Part shown: piece by piece, positions 7,732-15,195 of the stretch
How positions within the stretch are numbered: the first letter of the stretch is position 1
Layout: the number at the start of each line of letters is the position of its first letter
Assembly (NCBI GenBank): GCA_041747855.1
Contig: JBGTEJ010000086.1
Span: 1-21,624 of the forward strand
Reading direction: 5' to 3'
Origin: ZC4RG35 sp041747855
GTDB lineage: Bacteria > Actinomycetota > Acidimicrobiia > Spongiisociales > ZC4RG35
DNA: 21,624 nt
Translations under genes and position numbers: made by a program
Notes under the pieces: model-generated
The model's input: only the letters and a program-made list of their open reading frames with translations
Told to the model about the DNA's origin: nothing
The model's database searches: none

Positions 7732-8699
7732 CGATACTCCCCAAGCGAGGAGACGACCTTGGCGATGACCTCGTCGGGATCACCCGATGTCGTGAACCCG
7801 GCGGCGAGCCGATGACCCCCTCCACCGGATGCGACGGCGAGGGAGCCGACGTCGGTGTCACCTCGTGACCTCAGGCTCACTCGGATCCGCCCGTCATCAT
7901 GGGCCTTGACCAGGACCGCGACATCGGCCTCCTCGGCCAATCGCAAGGTATCGATCAGATTCTCGGTGCTGCCCCAGTCGATCCCTGCCTTGTCCAGGTC
8001 GTCCTGGGTGAGGATGGCGGACACCGCCGAAGCGTCGACGTGCAGACTGGCACGGGCCAGCACTCCACCGGAGGCGACCAGGTAGCCAAACGGTGCCTCC
8101 TCGTAGACATGTCGGGAGATGACGGCAGGCTGAGCCCCGGCCTCGACCAGGTCGGCGGCGACACGCATGGTGGCCGGTGACGTGTTCGAATATTGGAACC
8201 GTCCGGTGTCGGTGATGACCGCGGTGAGGAGACACTGGGCGATGTCGGGTGTCAGTGGCCACCCCAACTCGTGGAGAAGGTGGTACACGATCTCACCCGT
8301 TGCGGCGACCTCCCCGTCGATCACCTTGATGTCCCCGAAACCCTGATTGGTGACATGATGGTCGAGGACGATGACGGTCCCCGCCTTTGTTGCACTGGCC
8401 GCCAGTTCGCCCAGTCGTTCTGCTGATCCGACATCGAGCACCACCATCAGTTCGGGTTCGTCGGGGAAGTCCCCGGTCGGCACGAGCAACTCCTGACCGG
8501 GTAAGAATCGAAGCGTCCCTGGCACCACGAAGGGTGAGCCGAAACTGGCGACCGCCTTCTTGCCCTGGTTGGTTGTGGCCAGGGCCAGTCCCAGCATCGA
8601 GCCCAACGCATCACCGTCGGGTCCGACATGGCAGGCCAGGGCCACCTCTTTGGCTCCGACTATGGCTGAGGCGGCGGCAGCGATGCCCTCGGGTCTCAC
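7728..8699 (-). CDS. nrnA: DHH/DHHA1 phosphoesterase, NrnA-like (oligoribonuclease / pAp phosphatase)
   Basis: This 323-residue DHH-family enzyme has metal ligands in order: H24-x3-D28-G-D30 in CHVGPDGDALGS, D89 in VVLDVGSAE, D113-H-H in VIVLDHHVTN, and D164 in VITDTGRFQYSN. The C-terminal DHHA1 domain has the substrate motif GGGGHRLAAGF. NrnA-type enzymes degrade 2-5-mer RNAs and dephosphorylate pAp; members can also hydrolyse cyclic dinucleotide products, so exact substrates are uncertain. The start is GTG overlapping the rbfA stop (GTGA). The place between rbfA and truB is typical for nrnA, which supports the symbol. Confidence 0.93.
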   Translation of the reverse strand: MRPEGIAAAASAIVGAKEVALACHVGPDGDALGSMLGLALATTNQGKKAVASFGSPFVVPGTLRFLPGQELLVPTGDFPDEPELMVVLDVGSAERLGELAASATKAGTVIVLDHHVTNQGFGDIKVIDGEVAATGEIVYHLLHELGWPLTPDIAQCLLTAVITDTGRFQYSNTSPATMRVAADLVEAGAQPAVISRHVYEEAPFGYLVASGGVLARASLHVDASAVSAILTQDDLDKAGIDWGSTENLIDTLRLAEEADVAVLVKAHDDGRIRVSLRSRGDTDVGSLAVASGGGGHRLAAGFTTSGDPDEVIAKVVSSLGEYR

Positions 8700-9034
8700 T
8701 CCTCCTCGTCCTTTCTCAGTTCTTTCAGAAGGTTCTCGATGCGGTCCCCGATCACCACACCTGGGTCCACGGCGAACTCGAGACGCGGGGTGTACTTCAT
8801 CGTCACCTGTGCCCCCAGCCGGGCTTGCAGACGTCGTGCTGCCCTCCCGAGAGCATCCAATGCGGGTCCGGAGTCGCCGAGAACGTCGATATAGACCATG
8901 GCGTGACGAAGATCAGGTGAAGTGTCGACACCGGTGACGGTCACCATTTCGAGCCTCGCATCCGATAGTCGTTCGATTTCTTCAGCCAGCACATGACGGA
9001 GGATCGAGTTGACCCGCAGCATCCGCTCACTCAC
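8696..9034 (-). CDS. rbfA: 30S ribosome-binding factor RbfA
   Basis: RbfA is a KH-like factor that binds immature 30S subunits and helps 16S rRNA 5'-end maturation. The 112-residue protein has the family pattern: RVNSILRHVLAEEIERLSD, VTVTGVDTSPDLRHAMVYI and a C-terminal TPRLEFAVDPGVVIGDRIENL, followed by an acidic end. The start is GTG overlapping the ylxP stop (GTGA), with GGAG a few bases upstream in the end of ylxP. The place after infB/ylxP is canonical. Confidence 0.95.
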   Translation of the reverse strand: MSERMLRVNSILRHVLAEEIERLSDARLEMVTVTGVDTSPDLRHAMVYIDVLGDSGPALDALGRAARRLQARLGAQVTMKYTPRLEFAVDPGVVIGDRIENLLKELRKDEEE

Positions 9035-9324
9035 TCCGGTTCCTCCAGCTCGGACCGCCCGATTCCGACCACTTCGATCTCCAGGCAGGAGTCAAGGTAG
9101 CGACCGAGTGCCGAGACTTGCATCTCGAGTGCGGCACCGTCACGTGCGACGGTGGCGATCCCAAGAGTTGCCCGCTGCCAGAAGTCTTGGTTGTCGACCT
9201 CGGCGACACTGTATGAGCCCAGCCTTCGGATTCCCGCCACAACAGGTCGGAGCGCGGCCCTCTTCTCCTTCAGCGACTGTGCTGCAGGGATTCGGATCTC
9301 GACCCTGAGGGCCGCCACCCTCAT
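9031..9324 (-). CDS. ylxP: DUF503 family protein YlxP
   Basis: This small protein of 97 residues has the DUF503 hallmarks: an N-terminal strand, IPAAQSLKEKRAALRPVV, and SVAEVDNQDFWQRATLGIA. The family has a ferredoxin-like fold. YlxP of Bacillus has been linked to ribosome maturation, consistent with the position between infB and rbfA; a molecular function is not firmly known. The ATG overlaps the infB TGA (ATGA) and its stop overlaps the rbfA GTG, so all three genes are coupled. Confidence 0.93.
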   Translation of the reverse strand: MRVAALRVEIRIPAAQSLKEKRAALRPVVAGIRRLGSYSVAEVDNQDFWQRATLGIATVARDGAALEMQVSALGRYLDSCLEIEVVGIGRSELEEPE

Positions 9325-11381
9325 CAGGTCCGGGCCACCTCACGGATCACATACACCTCGATGAGGTCGCCTTCTTTGAGGTCGTTGTAGTCCTCGAAGC
9401 CCATGCCACATTCAAACCCGGAAGCAACCTCGCGCACGTCGTCCTTGAATCGTCTCAGCGAGGCAACGGTTCCGTCGTGGATGATCACCCCGCCACGGAG
9501 CAGTCGTGCCTTGGCACCACGCTGGACAACACCTTCGATCACATAACAACCGGCGATGGTGCCCATACGAGGCACCTTGAAGGTGGCCCTGACCTCGGCG
9601 GTGCCCAAGACCTGCTCGAGCCGGTCGGGAGCGAGCTGACCCACCAGGAGCTGTTCCAGCTCGTCGAGCAACTCGTAGATGATCCCGTACGTCCGGATCT
9701 CCACACCGGCTTCCTCGGCCGCTTTGCGAGCCTTGGGTTCTGGCCGGACGTTGAAGCCCACGATCACCGATGTGGTGACCTCCGCCAGTGTGACGTCGTT
9801 CTCGTTGATTCCACCGACCGCGGTGTGAACCACCTGGATCTTGCCGCCCTCTCGTTCGATCTTGCTGATCGAGTCGCGGAGGGCCTCCAACGAGCCCTGG
9901 GCGTCCGCCTTGACAATGACATTGAGCATCGCATCATCGCTGCGCAGCTGCTCGAGGAGACCCTGAAGACGGTCTTTGGCGCTTGGGGCCTGATGGGCCT
10001 CCGCCCGGATGTTTTCCTGACGGTCGGTGGCGATCTTGCGAGCTTCCCGATCGTTGGGTGTCGATTCGAAATAGTCTCCGGCGCTGGGAACATCGTCCCA
10101 GCCCATGATCTCGACCGGGGTCGACGGGCCTGCCGTCTTGAGGATCTCCCCACGATCGTTGGTCATGGCCCTCACCCGACCTGAGACATGACCGGCGACG
10201 AAGGAGTCACCCTGATTCAAAGTCCCTCTCTGGATGATCACCGAAGCGATGGCCCCACGTCCACGTTCCAGCTGTGCCTCCACCACCACTCCAGAAGCCA
10301 GAGCACTGGGGTTGGCCTTGAAGTCCTCGAGTTGTGCGATCAGGTCGACCACTTCGAGCAGCTCCTCTATGCCCTGGCCGGTTGTCGCCGAGAGTTCGAC
10401 GCTCGGGACGTCGCCACCGAGATTCTCGGTGATCACTCCATGGTTGGTCAGTTCGGTCCGAACCCGCATGGGATCGGCCCCAGGAAGATCCATCTTGTTG
10501 ACCGCGACGATCAGTTTGACCCCTGCCGCCTTGGCATGGGAGATGGCCTCGACCGTCTGGGGCATGACGCCGTCGTCGGCAGCCACGACCAGGATCACGA
10601 TGTCGGTGATGTTGGCCCCCCTCGCACGTAGCGCAGTGAAAGCGGCGTGACCCGGGGTGTCGATGAATGTGATCAGATGGCCACCGACCTCCACCTGATA
10701 GGCACCGATGTGCTGGGTGATCCCACCCTGTTCCCCTTCGACCACTTTGGTCTTCCTGATCGAGTCGAGGAGGGTGGTCTTCCCATGGTCGACATGGCCC
10801 ATCACGGTGACCACCGGTGGGCGACTCACCAGATCGGCGTCTTTGTCGTCGAATTCCGGACGCTCCTGCACGACCGGGGCCGGAGGAGTCTCTGCGATCT
10901 CGACCATGAAACCGAAGTCTTCAGCGATGGTGTCGATCAATTGCGCCGGCATGGCCTGACCTGCTCCGGCCGGGACACCCCGACCGAGGAGGGCTTTGAC
11001 GACTTCTCCTACCGGCTGGCCGACGGCCTCGGCAAACTCGGCGACCGTCGCACCTTCTCCGATGGTGGCGAGCTGGACCTCGGCCTCCTCGGTGGGTGCC
11101 TCGGCGGCGGGGGTTTCTGGTGCTGATTCGGGCTCAGATGATGGTTCAGCCCCGGGGGGTGTTTCGGCTTCTGGCGCGGCAGCTGGGGCTGGTGCTGATT
11201 CTGGCGCGGGAGCCGGCGGGGTCTCAGCTTGCGCCGGGGCCAGGGCCAGACGGAGCAGTTGGACGTCGTCATCGGACAGTCCCGAAGACGCTGTCTTCAA
11301 CTCGATGCCCAGCTCGGCGGCCTGGGACATGATCTCCTTGGAGTCGATGTCTAGATCGCGTGCCAGCTCATAAACCCTCAT
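9324..11381 (-). CDS. infB: Translation initiation factor IF-2
   Basis: IF-2 is the GTPase that delivers initiator tRNA to the ribosome. I start at the ATG at 11381 (685 residues), as the in-frame TTG just before it is less likely. An N-terminal IF2_N module (about 1-48, RVYELARDLDIDSKEIMSQA) is followed by a Pro/Ala/Glu-rich linker (about 50-100) and a second IF2_N module (about 105-165). The G domain has GHVDHGKTTLLD (G1), GGITQHIGAY (G2), DTPGHAAF (G3), NKMD (G4) and SATTGQG (G5). Beta-barrel and C-terminal domains follow to the end. The linker is short, so the protein is well below E. coli or Streptomyces IF-2 length. It begins seven bases after the nusA stop, with no ylxR between, and there is no strong ribosome binding site, so reinitiation after nusA is likely. 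Confidence 0.97.
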   Translation of the reverse strand: MRVYELARDLDIDSKEIMSQAAELGIELKTASSGLSDDDVQLLRLALAPAQAETPPAPAPESAPAPAAAPEAETPPGAEPSSEPESAPETPAAEAPTEEAEVQLATIGEGATVAEFAEAVGQPVGEVVKALLGRGVPAGAGQAMPAQLIDTIAEDFGFMVEIAETPPAPVVQERPEFDDKDADLVSRPPVVTVMGHVDHGKTTLLDSIRKTKVVEGEQGGITQHIGAYQVEVGGHLITFIDTPGHAAFTALRARGANITDIVILVVAADDGVMPQTVEAISHAKAAGVKLIVAVNKMDLPGADPMRVRTELTNHGVITENLGGDVPSVELSATTGQGIEELLEVVDLIAQLEDFKANPSALASGVVVEAQLERGRGAIASVIIQRGTLNQGDSFVAGHVSGRVRAMTNDRGEILKTAGPSTPVEIMGWDDVPSAGDYFESTPNDREARKIATDRQENIRAEAHQAPSAKDRLQGLLEQLRSDDAMLNVIVKADAQGSLEALRDSISKIEREGGKIQVVHTAVGGINENDVTLAEVTTSVIVGFNVRPEPKARKAAEEAGVEIRTYGIIYELLDELEQLLVGQLAPDRLEQVLGTAEVRATFKVPRMGTIAGCYVIEGVVQRGAKARLLRGGVIIHDGTVASLRRFKDDVREVASGFECGMGFEDYNDLKEGDLIEVYVIREVART

Positions 11382-11388
11382 CAAGCTG

Positions 11389-12783
11389 TCACTCGCTCTC
11401 GTCTTCTTCAGTCTCGGCGACTACCTGGTCGTCGTCGATCATCTCATCCAAAGCTTCCCCAGATTCGTCGCCACCTTCTACAGGTTCCTCCGTCGCTTCA
11501 GGAGCGGCTTCCTCAGCATCAGCCTCCTCAGCTGCGGCCACCTCCGGGATGGCCCCCTCAACAACGACATCCTCAGCAGCGGCCACCTCGGGGGCTGAAT
11601 CCTCAACACCGGCCTCCTCAGCAGCGGTCACCTCGGGGACGGACCCCTCAACAACGACATCCTCGGCAGCGGCCACCTCCGGGACGGATCCCTCAGCACC
11701 AGCCTCCTCAGCGGCAACTACCTCCGGGACAGACCCCTCAACAACGACATCTTCAGCAGCGGCGTCCTCGAGTGCAGGTGGTTCGACGACGACGGTTTCC
11801 TCCACCGTTACTGGTTCCTCATCGGAGCGGATGTCGATCTTGAAACCCGACAAACGGGCTGCGAGTCTGGCGTTCTGGCCCTCTTTGCCAATTGCCAGGG
11901 ACAATTGATGCTCTGATACCACTACGTCTGCCGTCTTCGTTTCCTGGTTGATATTGACTTCCTTGACCTTGGCAGGGCCGAGCGCCTCAGCGATGAACTG
12001 GGATACATCGTCACGCCACTGGACAACGTCGACCTTCTCACCACGTAGTTCGTTCACTACCTGTCTGACCCTCGATCCCCGAGCGCCTACACAGGCCCCC
12101 TTCGGATCGACATTCGAGTCGTGCGAGATGACCGCGATCTTGGTCCGATGGCCGGGTTCTCGGGCGATCCCGACGATCTCGATGGTGCCGTCGGTGAGTT
12201 CGGGAACCTCGAGTTCCAGCAACCGTCGGACCAGGTCGGGATGGCTTCGGGACACGACGATCTGAGCCCCTTTGGCTTCGTTGCGCACTTCGATGATTAG
12301 CGCTTTGACCCGGTTGCCCCGTTCCAGACGCTCGAACGGGATCTTCTCACTCCCGGGGAGGATGGCCTCTGCATCCCCCAGGTCGAGGATCACCGATCGG
12401 TAGTCGGACTGCTGGACGATCCCGGTGACCAGGTCGTATTCGCGACCTTCGTACATCTCGAAGACCTGTTCCCGCTTCGCCTCGCGGAGCTTGAACTGCA
12501 TCACCTGCTTGAACGATTGGGCAGCGATCCGTCCGAACGCCTCGCCATCGGGTGTGTCTTCCCACTCGTCGATGACATTGCCTTCCTCGTCCAACTCCTG
12601 GGCGTAGACATTCACCTCACCGGAGTTCGGGTCGATGGTCACCCGCGCCTCCTCGGCGGCCCCGGGACTCCGCTTGTAGGCAGCAACCAATGCATTGGCA
12701 AAGGCATCAAGGATGGTGTCGACCGACACTCCCCGTTCCCGGGCGAGTACATCGATGGCTTCCATCATGGAGTCGAGCTTCAT
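11389..12783 (-). CDS. nusA: Transcription termination/antitermination factor NusA
   Basis: NusA binds RNA polymerase and nascent RNA and modulates pausing, termination and antitermination. The 464-residue protein has the N-terminal polymerase-binding domain (about 1-105), the S1 domain (about 110-175, with REYDLVTGIVQQSD), and KH1 (about 200-255, DPKGACVGARGSRVRQVVNE). KH2 follows (about 280-320, VVSEHQLSLAIGKEGQNARL). Residues 341-430 are then three exact-length 30-residue acidic repeats, followed by an acidic end. The start is the ATG overlapping the rimP stop (ATGA), preceded by AAAGGGA. An upstream in-frame start would add 14 residues inside rimP and does not match the family. The E. coli-type acidic repeat domains are absent; the repeat tail here is unrelated low-complexity sequence. 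Confidence 0.97.
   Translation of the reverse strand: MKLDSMMEAIDVLARERGVSVDTILDAFANALVAAYKRSPGAAEEARVTIDPNSGEVNVYAQELDEEGNVIDEWEDTPDGEAFGRIAAQSFKQVMQFKLREAKREQVFEMYEGREYDLVTGIVQQSDYRSVILDLGDAEAILPGSEKIPFERLERGNRVKALIIEVRNEAKGAQIVVSRSHPDLVRRLLELEVPELTDGTIEIVGIAREPGHRTKIAVISHDSNVDPKGACVGARGSRVRQVVNELRGEKVDVVQWRDDVSQFIAEALGPAKVKEVNINQETKTADVVVSEHQLSLAIGKEGQNARLAARLSGFKIDIRSDEEPVTVEETVVVEPPALEDAAAEDVVVEGSVPEVVAAEEAGAEGSVPEVAAAEDVVVEGSVPEVTAAEEAGVEDSAPEVAAAEDVVVEGAIPEVAAAEEADAEEAAPEATEEPVEGGDESGEALDEMIDDDQVVAETEEDESE
11494..11763 (-). repeat. Three 90-bp tandem repeats in the 3' part of nusA
   Basis: The stretch encodes three consecutive 30-residue units (NusA residues 341-370, 371-400 and 401-430), each beginning AAAEDVVVEG and continuing with a xxPEVxAAEEA segment. 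Each unit is itself two 15-residue halves (AAEDVVVEG-S-VPEV and AAEEAGAEG-S-VPEV), giving six 45-bp half-units with decreasing identity. Read as protein it is strongly acidic and probably disordered. Confidence 0.9.
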
Positions 12784-13265
12784 GTTTTCCCTTTCAATGA
12801 CCCGGGTTTCGGGGCCTTCTCCCACCGGAAGACGGTCTTGGCGGTGATGACATCTTCAAATCCGACAACCGTGTCGCCCGCTTCTTCGGCGACGGTGAAG
12901 CTGTCCTCGTCTGCGGTGCTGATGGTGCCCCTCAAGGTCCGGTTCTCACCCTCGGCGGCGTATTTGACGACGACTTCACGCCCCAGAGACTTGTGGAAAT
13001 GGGAGGGACGCCTGAGCTTGCGCTCCAGACCGGGAGAACTGACCTCGAGTTGATACTGTCCGTCGAGATCGGTCTCGTTGTCGAGGAGTCTGGATAGACC
13101 GCGAGAAACGTCTGCGATTCGTTCTATTCCAAGACCCTCGCCGTCAACGATGACGCGCAGAACCCGGCCCTTACCCTGCCCGGTCAACTCGAGATCATCC
13201 AGTTCGAGTCTTTCCGCGGCGAGATAGGGCTCTACCACAGTCCAAATGTCGTCAACCTGCGTCAT
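12780..13265 (-). CDS. rimP: Ribosome maturation factor RimP
   Basis: RimP is needed for early assembly of the 30S subunit. The 161-residue protein shows the family core: LRVIVDGEGLGIERIADVSR, SRLLDNETDLDGQYQLEVSS and PGLERKLRRPSHFHKSLGRE. A C-terminal SH3-like domain follows, ending in VFRWEKAP. I choose the ATG at 13265 because MTQVDDIWTVVEPYL matches the usual N-terminus; an upstream in-frame start would add 18 residues reading into the spacer hairpin side. It is the first gene of the nusA-infB operon, and its stop overlaps the nusA ATG. The ribosome binding site is weak (TGGA). Confidence 0.95.
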   Translation of the reverse strand: MTQVDDIWTVVEPYLAAERLELDDLELTGQGKGRVLRVIVDGEGLGIERIADVSRGLSRLLDNETDLDGQYQLEVSSPGLERKLRRPSHFHKSLGREVVVKYAAEGENRTLRGTISTADEDSFTVAEEAGDTVVGFEDVITAKTVFRWEKAPKPGSLKGKT

Positions 13266-13296
13266 CGTCCATTCACTTTCGGGCCACACAACAAAC

Positions 13297-13322
13297 CAGG
13301 TGGGTGCACAAGCGCCCACCTG
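13297..13322 (-). terminator. Hairpin between proS and rimP, likely terminator or attenuator
   Basis: CAGGTGGG and CCCACCTG form an 11-bp stem with one mismatch or wobble around a 4-base loop. On the minus strand it is followed by GGTTTGTTGTG, a broken T-rich tract. It lies about 50 bases after the proS stop and about 30 bases before rimP. It could end the proS transcript or attenuate read-through into rimP-nusA-infB. No long U-run is present, so strength is uncertain. Confidence 0.55.
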
Positions 13323-13371
13323 ACCGAAAAGCGTCCCGTTGTCCGGCCGCGATTATAGGCCGGAAAGATCG

Positions 13372-15090
13372 CTACCTGCCGCCCCTCCCGTCGAGAATCA
13401 GGCCTTTCACCAAGGCCCCGACGTCGGCCAAACCGACCTGCTCGGTCACCAGTCCTCTTCGGGTGGTGAACTCGACGGTGCCTGATTCCACACCTCGGGG
13501 ACCGACCGTGACCCGATACGGGACACCGATCAATTCGGAATCGGCGAATTTCACACCCGGACGCTCGTCCCTGTCGTCGATCAACACGTCCACTCCCTCA
13601 CCGAGAAACCACTGGTAGAGGTCCTCGGCGGCGGCGTTTGTCGCTGGATCGTCGCCTCGCAGGACGGTGATCACCACTTCGTAGGGGGCTATGGCGACCG
13701 GCCAGATTATCCCTGCGTCGTCGTGGTTGGCCTCGACGGCGGCAGCCATGTTCCTCTCCACCCCGATTCCGTAGGAGCCCATGATGATCGGACGACTGGC
13801 CCCTGTCTCGTCCTGGACGAAAGCACCGAAGGCTTCGGCGTACCCGGTTCCCAGTTTGAAGATGTGCCCGACTTCTATGCCTTTCCAGAGTTCCAACACC
13901 GAACCGCAGTGGACACAGTTCTCACCTTTGGCAACGGTGCGCAGGTCTGCCCATTGGGTCACCACGATGTCACGCTCGACATCGACACCTTTGAAGTGCC
14001 AATCGTTCTCGTTGGCCCCCGTGGTCATGTTGGTCCGGTCTTTCACCGCCAGATCGGCAATGATCGGGACGTTGTCCACCCCGACAGCACCAAGACTGCC
14101 GGCATCGGCGCCGAGCAACTCGAGAATCTCGTCGGCGCGCGCAGGTCGGACGTCGGCGGCGAGGGTGGCGTCGATCAGCTTCTGTTCGTGGAGTTCGTGG
14201 TCGCCACGGAGCATGACGATCGTGGGGCGCCCATCCACGATGTAGATGAGGCTCTTGAGCTGTCGCTCCGGGGTGGCGATGTCCGGATGAGCGTCGGCCA
14301 GGGCCGCAATGGTCCGCAATCCCGGTGTTGGGAACTTCTCCAGCTCCTGGCCGGAACCGTCCTCGACCTGGTCCAAGGCAGAGGTCGCCTTCTCCAGGTT
14401 GGCCCGGTAGTCACAGTTCGGGCAGGTGACTATCAGGTCCTCCCCGGCATCGCTGCGTTGGATGAACTCGACCGACTCCGACCCACCCATGGCACCGGAG
14501 GAGGCTTCCACGTCGACGGCGGACAGACCGATTCTCTCGAAGATCCGCTTGTAGGCCCCGCGATGCTTCTCGAACCCTGCATCGAGACCGGCAGCGTTCA
14601 GGTCGAGGGTGTAGGCGTCCTTCATGGTGAACTCGCGGACCCGGAGCAGACCCGACTTGGGACGGGCCTCGTCCCGGAACTTGGTGTGCATCTGATACCA
14701 GATCTGGGGCAAGTCACGGTAGGAGAAGATCTCGGTGGCCAGCATGGCAAAGATCTCCTCTTCGGTCATGCCGAGGACCAGGTCGGCGTCTTTGCGGTCC
14801 TTGAGTCGGAACAGGTTCTCACCCATCAGGTCATACCGGCCGGACTTCTTCCAGATTTCGGCGGGATGAAGGGTGGGCAGTTGGAGTTCCTGACCTCCGA
14901 TGGCGTCCATTTCTTCACGGATTATCTCAGAGACCTTCAGGCGGACACGCTGACCGAGGGGCAGCATGGTGTAGGAGCCGGAGGCGAGTTGGCGGATGTA
15001 GCCCGCCCGAACCAGCAGCTTGTGACTCACCGCCTCGGCGTCGGCCGGGGCGTCGCGCAGAGTGGGTATGTGGGCTTTCGACCAGCGCAT
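13372..15090 (-). CDS. proS: Prolyl-tRNA synthetase, bacterial type
   Basis: ProS charges tRNA-Pro; the class II aminoacyl-tRNA synthetase motifs are present. From the ATG at 15090 it is 572 residues. The N-terminus RWSKAHIPTLRDAPADAEA is the family start, and LVRAGYIRQLASGSYTMLPLG follows. Motif 2 is FRDEARPKSGLLRVREFTMK; motif 3 is GSYGIGVERNMAAAVEANH. Between them, about 220-400, lies the YbaK-like insertion domain that edits mischarged Ala-tRNA-Pro, so this is the long bacterial form. An in-frame TTG at 15126 would add 12 residues but is not conserved. No ribosome binding site precedes the ATG; a TACCCT nine bases upstream could be a -10 of a nearly leaderless transcript. It is next to rimP, as often in actinobacteria. 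Confidence 0.95.
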   Translation of the reverse strand: MRWSKAHIPTLRDAPADAEAVSHKLLVRAGYIRQLASGSYTMLPLGQRVRLKVSEIIREEMDAIGGQELQLPTLHPAEIWKKSGRYDLMGENLFRLKDRKDADLVLGMTEEEIFAMLATEIFSYRDLPQIWYQMHTKFRDEARPKSGLLRVREFTMKDAYTLDLNAAGLDAGFEKHRGAYKRIFERIGLSAVDVEASSGAMGGSESVEFIQRSDAGEDLIVTCPNCDYRANLEKATSALDQVEDGSGQELEKFPTPGLRTIAALADAHPDIATPERQLKSLIYIVDGRPTIVMLRGDHELHEQKLIDATLAADVRPARADEILELLGADAGSLGAVGVDNVPIIADLAVKDRTNMTTGANENDWHFKGVDVERDIVVTQWADLRTVAKGENCVHCGSVLELWKGIEVGHIFKLGTGYAEAFGAFVQDETGASRPIIMGSYGIGVERNMAAAVEANHDDAGIIWPVAIAPYEVVITVLRGDDPATNAAAEDLYQWFLGEGVDVLIDDRDERPGVKFADSELIGVPYRVTVGPRGVESGTVEFTTRRGLVTEQVGLADVGALVKGLILDGRGGR

Positions 15091-15164
15091 GGGACGGGAA
15101 GGGTAGTCGTGGGCGGGACGGGTCAACCACCCCGAGCCCCGACTCCAGAGGATCTGCAGCTGGT

Positions 15165-15170
15165 TATCTT
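15165..15170 (+). promoter_or_regulatory. Possible -10 box for the DUF885 gene
   Basis: TATCTT lies 25 bases before the ATG at 15196 in the divergent region between proS and the DUF885 gene. It would place the transcript start just ahead of the ribosome binding site AAGGAG (15181-15186). No good -35 is visible. Confidence 0.35.
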
Positions 15171-15195
15171 GGTGCGCCCCAAGGAGAACCTACAT

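Noticed and set aside
13723..15195. A long open frame on the plus strand that continues into the DUF885 gene and would make a 1041-residue protein
   Set aside because: It is exactly antisense to proS and has no family features; the DUF885 domain starts at 15196 with its own ribosome binding site. Long antisense frames are expected in GC-rich DNA.
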